Part shown: piece after piece, positions 33,481 to 41,344 of the stretch
Position numbering within the stretch: the stretch's first letter is position 1
How the letters are laid out: every line of letters begins with the position of its first letter
Source: Astrobacterium formosum
GTDB lineage: Bacteria; Pseudomonadota; Alphaproteobacteria; Rhizobiales; Xanthobacteraceae
Length of the DNA stretch: 64,000 nt
Assembly: GCA_030848545.1 (NCBI GenBank)
Contig: JAVDCA010000016.1
Coordinates: 62,001-126,000, forward strand
Reading direction: 5' to 3'
Notes under the pieces: generated by a model
Seen by the model: only the letters and a program-made list of their open reading frames with translations
The model's database searches: none
What the model was told of the DNA's origin: nothing
Made by a program: the position numbers and the translations under genes

Positions 33481-34326
33481 ATGACATCCGCCCCCAAAGA
33501 GCGTCCGGAGCCGAAACGACGCCGTGGCCGGCCGCGCCGCTTCAACAATCCGCTGCCCGACGGCGGCTCCGTACAGGCGATCGACCGCGCCCTGGCAACG
33601 CTGGCCGTCATCGCGGATTCGGACGGCCTGACCCTGACCGAACTTGCCCAGCAAGCCGGGCTCCCGCCCTCGACCGCCCATCGCATCCTGGCGAGCCTGG
33701 AAGCGCACCGTTTCGTCGCCCATGACAGCGAGCGCGGCCTGTGGGTGATCGGCGTCGGCGCCTTCGAGGTCGGCAGCTCGTTCGTGAGAAACCGGCGCCT
33801 CGCCGGCATGGGCCGGCTGACCATGCACGAGATGATGGAAGAGACCGGCGAGACCATCAATCTCGGCGTCGAGGACGATGGCGAGGTGATCTTCATCTCG
33901 CAGATCGAGAGTCACGGGGCGCTGCGCGCCTTCTTCCGCGCCGGTTCGCGCGCCGACATGCACGCGTCAGGCGTCGGCAAGGCGCTACTCGCCCAGATGC
34001 CGGACGAGCGCATCCGCGCCATCCTGCACCGACGCGGACTGACCCGCTTCACCGACCATACGCTCACGACCGCCGCCGACCTCTTCCGCGATCTCGCCGA
34101 GGTGCGTGCACGCGGCTTTGCGGTCGACAACGAGGAGCGCACGCTCGGCATGCGCTGCGTCGCGGCGCCGATTTTCAACGAGTATGGCGAGGCGATCGCC
34201 GGCGTGTCGCTGTCCGGCCCGACGGTGCGCGTGACACCCGAGCGCGCCGCCGAACTCGGCCCCTTCGTCAAGCGCGCGGCGGCGAAGATCACCGCATCCA
34301 TCGGCGGACGGGCGCCGGCGGGGTAG
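33481..34326 (+). CDS. IclR-family transcriptional regulator
   Basis: A 281-residue regulator with a basic N-terminal tail (residues 5-20, RRRGRPRR), an IclR-type winged HTH (about 25-90, LTELAQQAGLPPSTAHRIL) and an effector domain with GALRAFFRAGSRADMHASGVGKALLAQ and GMRCVAAPIF. Members next to gcl sense glyoxylate or allantoin metabolites (AllR-like). The ATG at 33481 has GGAG 5 nt upstream; an earlier in-frame ATG at 33448 lies inside an operator repeat. It is divergent from gcl and presumably controls it. Confidence 0.9.
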   Translation: MTSAPKERPEPKRRRGRPRRFNNPLPDGGSVQAIDRALATLAVIADSDGLTLTELAQQAGLPPSTAHRILASLEAHRFVAHDSERGLWVIGVGAFEVGSSFVRNRRLAGMGRLTMHEMMEETGETINLGVEDDGEVIFISQIESHGALRAFFRAGSRADMHASGVGKALLAQMPDERIRAILHRRGLTRFTDHTLTTAADLFRDLAEVRARGFAVDNEERTLGMRCVAAPIFNEYGEAIAGVSLSGPTVRVTPERAAELGPFVKRAAAKITASIGGRAPAG

Positions 34327-34366
34327 CTTCGCGTGCGACTTCGCCACGACGCCGCACCGATCTCTC

Positions 34367-34465
34367 CCCTCCCCCGCTTGCGGGGGAGGGATAGGGAGGG
34401 GGAAGCCTCGGGCTCTGAAATCGCGTGTGCCCCCTCCCCGACCCTCCCCCGCTTGCGGGGGAGGG
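34367..34465. repeat. twin 24-bp palindromes between convergent genes
   Basis: Two identical hairpins, CCCTCCCCCGC-TT-GCGGGGGAGGG, lie at 34367-34390 and 34442-34465, with 51 bp between. They are between the convergent iclR and aldolase genes and would serve as a two-way terminator. This palindrome type is a common dispersed element in alphaproteobacterial genomes. Confidence 0.75.
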
Positions 34466-34475
34466 AGAAGAGGCG

Positions 34476-35411
34476 TCAACCCGCCAGCGACTTCGCATTC
34501 GGGATGTCGAAGCCGTCGGCGTCGAGCTCGCGCATGAGCTCCGCGCGCTGTGCTTCGGGAAGCTCGACCAGCGGCGGCCGCAAGTTCGCCCAGGCGGCAT
34601 CGCCCGACTTCGCCGCGATCGCAGCCTTCATGGCGGCGATCATCGGCCGCTTCTGGAAGATCGCGCGGGTCTTGTCGAGCGCCGCCTGGCGGGCGTCGGC
34701 CTCGGCCGTCTGCCAGGTCTTGGAAAGGCCCACGATGGCAGCCGGATTGACGTTGCCGGTCGCGGTGATGCAGCCAACGCCGCCGCCGCGCAGCACCCGC
34801 AGCAGGAAGGTCTCGCTGCCGGCGAAGACGTCGAAGCCGTGCGGCTGAAAATTCTTCAGCATGGCCTCGGTGTTCGCCCAGTCGCCGGAGGAGTCCTTCA
34901 CACCGGCGACGATGCCCGGATAGGCCTTGAGCAGGCGCTCGATCAGCGTCAGCGTGATCGCCACGTTGGACACCGGCGGGATGTGATAGAGATAGACCCG
35001 CAGCCGATCGTCGGCGACGGTGTCGATGACATGCGCGAAGGCGCGGAACAGGCCCTCGTCGGAAACACCCTTGTAGTAGAACGGCGGCAGCATCAGGACG
35101 CCGGCGCAGCCGGACTTCACGCAGTGGCGCGTCAGCTCGATGGTGTCCGGAAGCGCGCAGGCGCCGGTGCCGGGCATCATCCTGGCTGCCGGCAGTCCGG
35201 CGGCGAGGAGCGCATCGAGGAGCGAGCGCTTCTCCGAAACCGACAGCGAATTGCCTTCCGAATTGGTGCCGAATACGGCGAGGCCCACGCCCTGGTCGAG
35301 CAGCCAGCGGCAATGCTTGACAAAACGCGTCGGCGACGGCGTCAGATCGGCATTGAACGGCGTCACGACCGGCGACATCACGCCACTCAGGCGGGGCATG
35401 GGAGCTGTCAT
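34476..35411 (-). CDS. dihydrodipicolinate synthase-family aldolase/lyase
   Basis: A 311-residue TIM-barrel protein of the DapA/NanA superfamily. It has FGTNSEGNSLS, the tyrosine in YLYHIPPVSN and the Schiff-base lysine in GVKDSSGD. The DapA arginine that binds ASA (PGR loop) is absent, because the loop reads IPPVS; therefore it is not a true DapA and probably cleaves or makes a pyruvate adduct of another aldehyde or acid. The start at 35411 has AAGGA about 10 nt upstream. It is the second member of this superfamily in the window and stands alone, converging on iclR. Confidence 0.87.
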   Translation of the reverse strand: MTAPMPRLSGVMSPVVTPFNADLTPSPTRFVKHCRWLLDQGVGLAVFGTNSEGNSLSVSEKRSLLDALLAAGLPAARMMPGTGACALPDTIELTRHCVKSGCAGVLMLPPFYYKGVSDEGLFRAFAHVIDTVADDRLRVYLYHIPPVSNVAITLTLIERLLKAYPGIVAGVKDSSGDWANTEAMLKNFQPHGFDVFAGSETFLLRVLRGGGVGCITATGNVNPAAIVGLSKTWQTAEADARQAALDKTRAIFQKRPMIAAMKAAIAAKSGDAAWANLRPPLVELPEAQRAELMRELDADGFDIPNAKSLAG

Positions 35412-35547
35412 CGTCTGGAAGTCCTTCTGGTACAAACGGCAAAGATGGGTGCCACGCATGGCACGCCGAGCCGGCATCTCGCAAGTTCCGGCGGTTCCAT
35501 GACACCCAGGACGGCGGCCTCGGCGTGGGGGCACCGGTAATGGATGC

Positions 35548-35916
35548 ATGAACCCTACGTCGACGCCCCTAAGTTGGCCATCGGAAATGACGCTGGTGCC
35601 GAATGGTGGTCCACTCGCGTCATCGGCTTACGAACGAATCTGGGAGCCGACCCGGGAACGGGTCGTGGCTTGGATCGAGACTTGGGCCGAAACATGCGAC
35701 CAGCTTCACCCCCGAGGTCTCGAGACCATGGCGACGATCGCGACACACCCGCAACCATCCTATTACTACCTGTTGATCGCCTGCGCCTGCGTGGCGCGAA
35801 GCCGCCGCGCCCCGCCGGCGCGCGCGCTGGCGTTGCGCCAAGCGGCGAATCAGTACCTCGAAAAGTCGCGTTCCGGCCGACCTGCGGCCGATCCGCCGCC
35901 GCGTTCCGGCCCCTAG
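35548..35916 (+). CDS. hypothetical small protein
   Basis: A 122-codon frame in the 734-bp gap between the aldolase and phosphofructokinase genes. Residues 25-100 look protein-like, with YERIWEPTRERVVAWIETW and YYYLLIACACVARSRR, and could form two helices. There is no clear ribosome binding site and other frames overlap it, so it may be spurious. I recognise no family. Confidence 0.3.
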   Translation: MNPTSTPLSWPSEMTLVPNGGPLASSAYERIWEPTRERVVAWIETWAETCDQLHPRGLETMATIATHPQPSYYYLLIACACVARSRRAPPARALALRQAANQYLEKSRSGRPAADPPPRSGP

Positions 35917-36145
35917 ACACCTCCAGGAGCGACGCCTGTTCGGACCTTGAGTAATGGCACCACTTTCGCGAGCCATGACATCGGGATAAACGACCGCGGC
36001 CAAGGATCCTGAAAATGGTCCTTTGCGAGATGGTCGAAACCGGGCTGACGGCACTGTTCGTCCCGTGAAATTTCAGCCGGACGGGTGAGGTGTCGACCTC
36101 CGGGGTGCGATCGGTCCATTCCTATTGGGAGGCGATAGTACCATC

Positions 36146-37441
36146 GTGTTGCGCACGGGAATTCCAACGCTCGGCCCCGCCACCTGCCCGACTCCATTGG
36201 CCTATGGCCGCTTCATCGACGGCGACAGCCAGACCTGCATCCGGCTCGGCCCCGACGATATCGAAGAGTTCGAAGCCGAGGCCGACGTCGCCTTCGAACG
36301 GGCCGGGCCACGCGCAAAACTCTTCTTCGAGCCCAGCGGCGTCAGGGCCGCCATCGTGACCTGCGGCGGGCTCTGCCCCGGGCTCAACGACGTCATCCAC
36401 GCCATCGTCATGGAGTGTCACCACAACTACAAGGTCAAGGAGACGCTGGGCGTGCGTTTCGGCCTGCAGGGATTCCTCCCGCGCTATGGTCATCCCATGG
36501 TCGAGCTGACGCCCGCCTATGTGTCGACCATTCACAACACCGGCGGCACGGTGCTCGGCACCTCGCGCGGGCCGCAGCCGGTCACCGAGATCGTCGACGC
36601 GCTCCTGGCGCGCGAGATCAACATGTTGTTCGTCATCGGCGGCGAAGGCACCATGAAGGCGGCGATGAAGATCTCCGACGAGGTCCACAAGCGCCGCGAG
36701 CGCATCGCCGTGATCGGGGTGCCGAAGACCATCGACAACGACATCAACCTGGTGACCTCCTCGTTCGGCTTCGACACCGCCGTCGAGAAAGCCGCCGAGG
36801 CCATCCGCAGCGCCCACACCGAGGCGATCAGCGTCCGCAACGGCATCGGCCTCGTCAAGCTGATGGGCCGCGAGGCCGGCTTCATCGCCGCCCAGGCAAC
36901 GCTGGCACTCAAGGAAGTGAACTACGTTCTGGTGCCGGAAGCGGCGTTCGCGCTGCACGGAGACAATGGTCTCCTGGCTTCCCTGGAGGCGCGCCTGAAG
37001 GCCCGCGACCACGCCGTCATCGTGGTCGCCGAGGGCGCCGGCCAGAATCTCCTCTCCGAAGTCGACGAGTTCGACGCCTCAGGCAATCGCAAGCTCGGCG
37101 ACATCGCCGGCCTGCTGATGAAGGAGATCGGCGGCTATCTCAAGAAGCGTGAGATTCCCCACAGCTTCAAGTACATCGACCCGAGCTACCTGATCCGCTC
37201 GGTGCCCGCCAACGCCAACGACCGCGTCTATTGCGGCTTCCTCGGCCAGTTCGCCGTGCACGCCGCCATGGCGGGCAAGACCGAGATGGTGGTCAGCCGC
37301 CTCTACGACCACTATGTGCACCTGCCGCTGCCGCTGGTCACACAACGCAGCAAGAAGCTCAATCTCGCCTCCGCGTGCTGGCAGTCGGTCTTGGAATGCA
37401 CGGGTCAGCATCACATCCTGATTCCGAAGGCGTGCGGCTGA
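36146..37441 (+). CDS. pfkA: 6-phosphofructokinase, long (group III-like) form
   Basis: Phosphorylates fructose 6-phosphate. The protein has TCGGLCPGLNDVIH, the nucleotide loop VIGGEGTMKAA, the catalytic PKTIDNDI, and MGREAGFIA. At the two positions that separate donors, the residue after GGE is Gly (ATP type) and the residue before TIDND is Lys; this Gly/Lys pair is found in the long ATP-using enzymes of plants and trypanosomatids. A GTG at 36146 is taken as start; a TTG at 36125 overlaps the GGGAGG ribosome site. The gene stands alone. A functional PFK is notable since many rhizobia lack one and use Entner-Doudoroff. Confidence 0.88.
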   Translation: MLRTGIPTLGPATCPTPLAYGRFIDGDSQTCIRLGPDDIEEFEAEADVAFERAGPRAKLFFEPSGVRAAIVTCGGLCPGLNDVIHAIVMECHHNYKVKETLGVRFGLQGFLPRYGHPMVELTPAYVSTIHNTGGTVLGTSRGPQPVTEIVDALLAREINMLFVIGGEGTMKAAMKISDEVHKRRERIAVIGVPKTIDNDINLVTSSFGFDTAVEKAAEAIRSAHTEAISVRNGIGLVKLMGREAGFIAAQATLALKEVNYVLVPEAAFALHGDNGLLASLEARLKARDHAVIVVAEGAGQNLLSEVDEFDASGNRKLGDIAGLLMKEIGGYLKKREIPHSFKYIDPSYLIRSVPANANDRVYCGFLGQFAVHAAMAGKTEMVVSRLYDHYVHLPLPLVTQRSKKLNLASACWQSVLECTGQHHILIPKACG

Positions 37442-37573
37442 GGGGCGTGTTCGACGGGCACTCCGCCATTGCGAGCTCCGGGTCCGCGTAAAGCGCGGCC
37501 CGATGACTGGCTCAGCGTAGCAAATCCAGGGGCGGCACCCCGGAAATGCGACCGAGCCGACTTCGTCTTGCTG

Positions 37574-39433
37574 CTACAGGTAATTCACCAGACTGGTCTT
37601 CGCCAACAGCGAAGTCGTCTGGAAGGACGCCTGCAGGCGAGTCTGCAGGTTGAGGATCTTGGCCGCCACCTCTTCGATCGGCGCCCCCTCGATGTCCGAC
37701 AAGAGATCGCCGAGCATTCCCGAGGTCTGCTGGTGGCGATCGGTGGCGCCCTTCATGGCGGTCTGGGCACCAGCGATCTCGGCCTCGATGTTCATGATCT
37801 TCTGTTCGCCCTGGTGACCGTCGAGGGCAAGCGTGACGCGCTGGGTCAGAGCCTTGTAGCGTTCCTCGTCGGTGGCCACGCTCTCGTCGAATTTGAGTGA
37901 CCCATAGGCCGCGATGGTGGCGATGGTCGAGGCGATGCCCTGCTCGTTGGCGCGCATGCCGTAGGAGATGGTGATCGAGGGGTCGATGCGTCCGGTGGCG
38001 GTGTCGCGCGCCCGCACGGCGGGATTGTTCTCGCCGGTGTACCAGAATATCGTGTCGGCGGCGGTCGCGTCGACGGTCGCGGTGGCGAGCTCGGGCGGCG
38101 TGCCGGAGACCCGCTTGGGCGGATTGTCCATGAAGAAGGAACGCGATGCCGTCAGCGCCGAGGCGGCGGCGAGCGAGGTCTTCGCCATCTTGCCAATGCC
38201 TTTTCCAACCACCGCCTGCAGGTTGGCGGTGGTCGCGGCGGCGTCGGCGCCGATCGTGAATTCGCCTTCATTGGGCGGCGAATTCGTGCTGCCGACGAGC
38301 GAAAGGGTCTCGGTCGATCCGTCCGGCAGCCGGACCACGAACGAGACCTTCTCGCCGGCCTTGGGATTGCTGTCGAGATCGAGCGTGACCGCGGGCGGCG
38401 TGCCCGACGGGCCGCCGGTGTGCGAATTGGTGAGCCCCGACGTCACACCGACGAGTTCGAAGCCGAAGACATGGTCGGCGAGCTGCTGGCTGATGGTGAT
38501 GCGCTGGCCGACCTGCGGGGCGGCATTGGTGATGGGGTTGCCGTCCTTGTCGGCGAGGCCGAAGGTGGCCGGATTGGCTGAGCCGGTGACGGAGATCGTG
38601 TCGGTCGTGTTGGCGGCCTTGACCGAAATACACCCGTTGTCGGCATCGAATGTCGCCGTGCCGCCGTCCAGCCCACCGGCCGCGCTGAGTGCGGCGTTGA
38701 GCTGGGCGTAGGTCGAGACCTCGCCGGCATCGTAGCCGAAGGTGACCGTCAGCGGCGCATGGCCTGACACCGTGAAGGTCAGGGTGTCGTTGTCGGCGAC
38801 CGCCCCCTGGGCGATGAGGTCCTGCGAGGCCGACAGTGTGGTCTTCTGCCCGTCGATGGCGGCCGGCGCCGTACCGGGCGGCGGGATGTCGAGCCGACCG
38901 AGGCCGTCGCAGCCGTCGGCCTTGCGCCGCTCCTCCATGATGGTGTTGAGCCCCATGCGGGCGCCACCGTCCCCTTCGAGGATGCGGGTCATGCTCTCAA
39001 CCGCCGGCTTGTCCGCCGCCATGCCGGAATAGATGTACTGGTCGCCCACCCGCGTGTTGAGCAGCGCCAGCATCTGGTCGAGCTCGTTCATGGCGGTGAA
39101 CTGGTCGGTGGTACGGCCCTGCTGGTTGATCACGTAAGCCGAGGAGACCGCCGCCGACTTGACGGTGTGGTTGGCCTCGTCGAGCCGCGTCAATGTCGTC
39201 TGGGCGATCTTGAGCCGGGTCGAGATCGCCGCAATGCTCTGGTCAAAGCTCGAGATGTCGTTGATCTGGGTGCGAAGGCTCACGGCCAAGCCGCGGCCGA
39301 GGCCGAGACCGGCGTAGTTCGTTGACAGCTTGCCGGTGCCGAGCTGGCGGCGCAGGTCGTCGAGCTGGCGCGACATGTCGGTCATCATCCTGACCGAAGT
39401 CGTGCTTCTTGCGCTGATATTGTTGACGCTCAT
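37574..39433 (-). CDS. flgL: flagellar hook-filament junction protein FlgL, expanded
   Basis: A 619-residue secreted flagellar protein. The coiled-coil N-terminus (MSVNNISARSTTSVRMM, LRRQLGTGK) and the C-terminus (SFQTTSLLAKTSLVNYL) are those of the flagellin/FlgL family. The middle is expanded relative to the ~320-residue E. coli protein. Residues about 216-293 form a flagellin-IN-like module with FGYDAGEVSTYAQLNAAL, which closely resembles a module in FlgE of this same operon. It lies 4 bp after flgK and ends the flgE-flgK-flgL operon. Confidence 0.9.
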   Translation of the reverse strand: MSVNNISARSTTSVRMMTDMSRQLDDLRRQLGTGKLSTNYAGLGLGRGLAVSLRTQINDISSFDQSIAAISTRLKIAQTTLTRLDEANHTVKSAAVSSAYVINQQGRTTDQFTAMNELDQMLALLNTRVGDQYIYSGMAADKPAVESMTRILEGDGGARMGLNTIMEERRKADGCDGLGRLDIPPPGTAPAAIDGQKTTLSASQDLIAQGAVADNDTLTFTVSGHAPLTVTFGYDAGEVSTYAQLNAALSAAGGLDGGTATFDADNGCISVKAANTTDTISVTGSANPATFGLADKDGNPITNAAPQVGQRITISQQLADHVFGFELVGVTSGLTNSHTGGPSGTPPAVTLDLDSNPKAGEKVSFVVRLPDGSTETLSLVGSTNSPPNEGEFTIGADAAATTANLQAVVGKGIGKMAKTSLAAASALTASRSFFMDNPPKRVSGTPPELATATVDATAADTIFWYTGENNPAVRARDTATGRIDPSITISYGMRANEQGIASTIATIAAYGSLKFDESVATDEERYKALTQRVTLALDGHQGEQKIMNIEAEIAGAQTAMKGATDRHQQTSGMLGDLLSDIEGAPIEEVAAKILNLQTRLQASFQTTSLLAKTSLVNYL

Positions 39434-39437
39434 GGGA

Positions 39438-41297
39438 CTACATCTTCATCAGTGTGTCGAGCATGTCGCGGACGGTGCTCATGACGCGTGCGTTGGCCGC
39501 GTAGGCGGACTGCAGCGCCAGGAGATTGGCCATTTCCTGGTCGATGTTGACGCTCGATCCCTCATTGAAGCGCTGCTGCAGCGCGTCGACCACCATCGTC
39601 TGGCCTTCGGAGAGCTTCGCGGCGGCATCGGCAGCCTCGCCCTGCTGGCTGAGGACTTGGCGCAGATAGGACGACAGCGTGCCAGAGAACGGCGTCTCGA
39701 CGCTGCCGACGCCGGTGCTGGGTGAGTAGTCGAGGGAGGCGTTGGTCAGCCGGTCGTAGAGGAAGCTGGGCCGCGTCGGGTCGGCGGCGTCGGTGCCGGT
39801 GCTCTTGTAGACGACGAGCTTGGCGGGGTCTGCAAGCAGCGCCGTGTTGACGGTGATGCGGCTCGCCAGGCCCACGATCTGCGAGCCGGTACGGTCAATC
39901 TGGCCCGAATAGACCTTGTTGCCGTCGGTGAACAGCGGCAATTCGGGTGTGCCGTTGGTGAGGCCGGTCTGCGTGAAGGTGCCGGTGACCGAGTTGAGCA
40001 CCGAGGTACTGTCGGTGCCGTCGCCGCCGATGCGCAGGACGCTGCCCGACGACGAGAACTGCAGACGGCCGTTGAGGGCGTTGTTGAGCTGAGAGGCGAC
40101 CGAGGCCATGCCGCCGGTCCAATCGACGCCGATCACGGTGTCGTTGGGATTGGCGGTGTCCGTGTTCTTCAACGGCAATGCCGCGGGATCGTCGACGCGC
40201 ACCACCGTGACGGTGCGCTGCGTGCCCGTCGCCGTGTCCGTATAGGTCAGCCGGATGTTGTTGCCGGGCTGCATGTTGGCGGTGTCGACCTGATAGCCCG
40301 CGGGCGGACCCGCAAAGGCGGTCACTTCGGGCGCGTAGTCGGAGAACGCCTGGGACATGCTGGCGGCAAGCTCGTCGATCTGGGTCTGTGCCTCGACGAG
40401 AACGTGGTCGCGCATCTCCAGAAAGGCGGCGATCTGCCCGGAGCGGATCGACTTCGAAGCGACCAGGTCCATGGCGGCGCCGGTCGGCGACTTGAGCGTG
40501 ATGGTGCCGCAGCCGCGCTTGGCCGGATCGGCGCTCCACAGCGTGTCGGGCGTCATCATGCCCTGGCCGTCGAACTGCAGCGTCGCGGCCTGGGTGCCGA
40601 CGAGCTGGATGCCGGAATTCGTATAGACGCTGATCTGGTTGAAGTCCCCCTCGCTGACATTGACGTCCATCAGCTGGGACAATTGATCGACGTAATAGTC
40701 TCGCTGGTCGAGCAGCGTCGCCGTGGTGGCGTCGCTCTGATGGGAAGTGGCGAGCTGGCCGTTGATCTGGGCGATGCGCTGCATCGCGTCGTTGGCCTTG
40801 GCGACCGAATCCGACAGGCCCTGTTCGGCGTCCGTGCGCAGCGCCTGGATATCCCTCGTCATGCCATTGAGCTGCTGCGCCAGCACCTTGGCGGTATTGA
40901 TGACGCCGGTGCGTGCCGAGTAATCGGCCGGATTGGTCGACAGCGCCTGCATCGCCTTGGTGAAATTGCCGAAAATGGTTTCCAGCGAACTCGCCGAGCC
41001 GGGGTCGCCGTACACGCTCTGCAGACGCGAATAGAACGTCGCGCTGAGCCCCGCGTAGGAACCGCCCGAGTTTTCCACCCGCAGCTGGCGTTGCAGATAC
41101 TGGTCGAGAACGCGGTTGATGCCGGAGGCACGCACCGACACGCCGGCGGAGCCCGCGGAGGTCGTCGTCTGCGCCAGGGTTTTGCGGACGTATCCGGGCG
41201 TCTCGGTATTAGCGACGTTGGCCGAAACCAGTGCCAGTGCCGCCTGCGTCGTCCGCAGGCCGGCCACAGCGGTGTTCATCGCCTGAGTGAGACTCAT
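39438..41297 (-). CDS. flgK: flagellar hook-associated protein FlgK
   Basis: A 619-residue hook-filament junction protein exported by the flagellar type III system. The N-terminus MSLTQAMNTAVAGLRTTQAAL and the VSANVANTETPGYVRK motif are diagnostic. The C-terminus has the heptad SSVNIDQEMANLLALQSAYAANARVM that packs against the N-terminus in the rod/hook family. It lies 47 bp after flgE and just ahead of flgL. GAAGGTG precedes the ATG. Confidence 0.94.
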   Translation of the reverse strand: MSLTQAMNTAVAGLRTTQAALALVSANVANTETPGYVRKTLAQTTTSAGSAGVSVRASGINRVLDQYLQRQLRVENSGGSYAGLSATFYSRLQSVYGDPGSASSLETIFGNFTKAMQALSTNPADYSARTGVINTAKVLAQQLNGMTRDIQALRTDAEQGLSDSVAKANDAMQRIAQINGQLATSHQSDATTATLLDQRDYYVDQLSQLMDVNVSEGDFNQISVYTNSGIQLVGTQAATLQFDGQGMMTPDTLWSADPAKRGCGTITLKSPTGAAMDLVASKSIRSGQIAAFLEMRDHVLVEAQTQIDELAASMSQAFSDYAPEVTAFAGPPAGYQVDTANMQPGNNIRLTYTDTATGTQRTVTVVRVDDPAALPLKNTDTANPNDTVIGVDWTGGMASVASQLNNALNGRLQFSSSGSVLRIGGDGTDSTSVLNSVTGTFTQTGLTNGTPELPLFTDGNKVYSGQIDRTGSQIVGLASRITVNTALLADPAKLVVYKSTGTDAADPTRPSFLYDRLTNASLDYSPSTGVGSVETPFSGTLSSYLRQVLSQQGEAADAAAKLSEGQTMVVDALQQRFNEGSSVNIDQEMANLLALQSAYAANARVMSTVRDMLDTLMKM

Positions 41298-41344
41298 CGC
41301 TTCACCTTCGATCGCCGCACCCGACGCCGGCGCGGTCTACGCCG

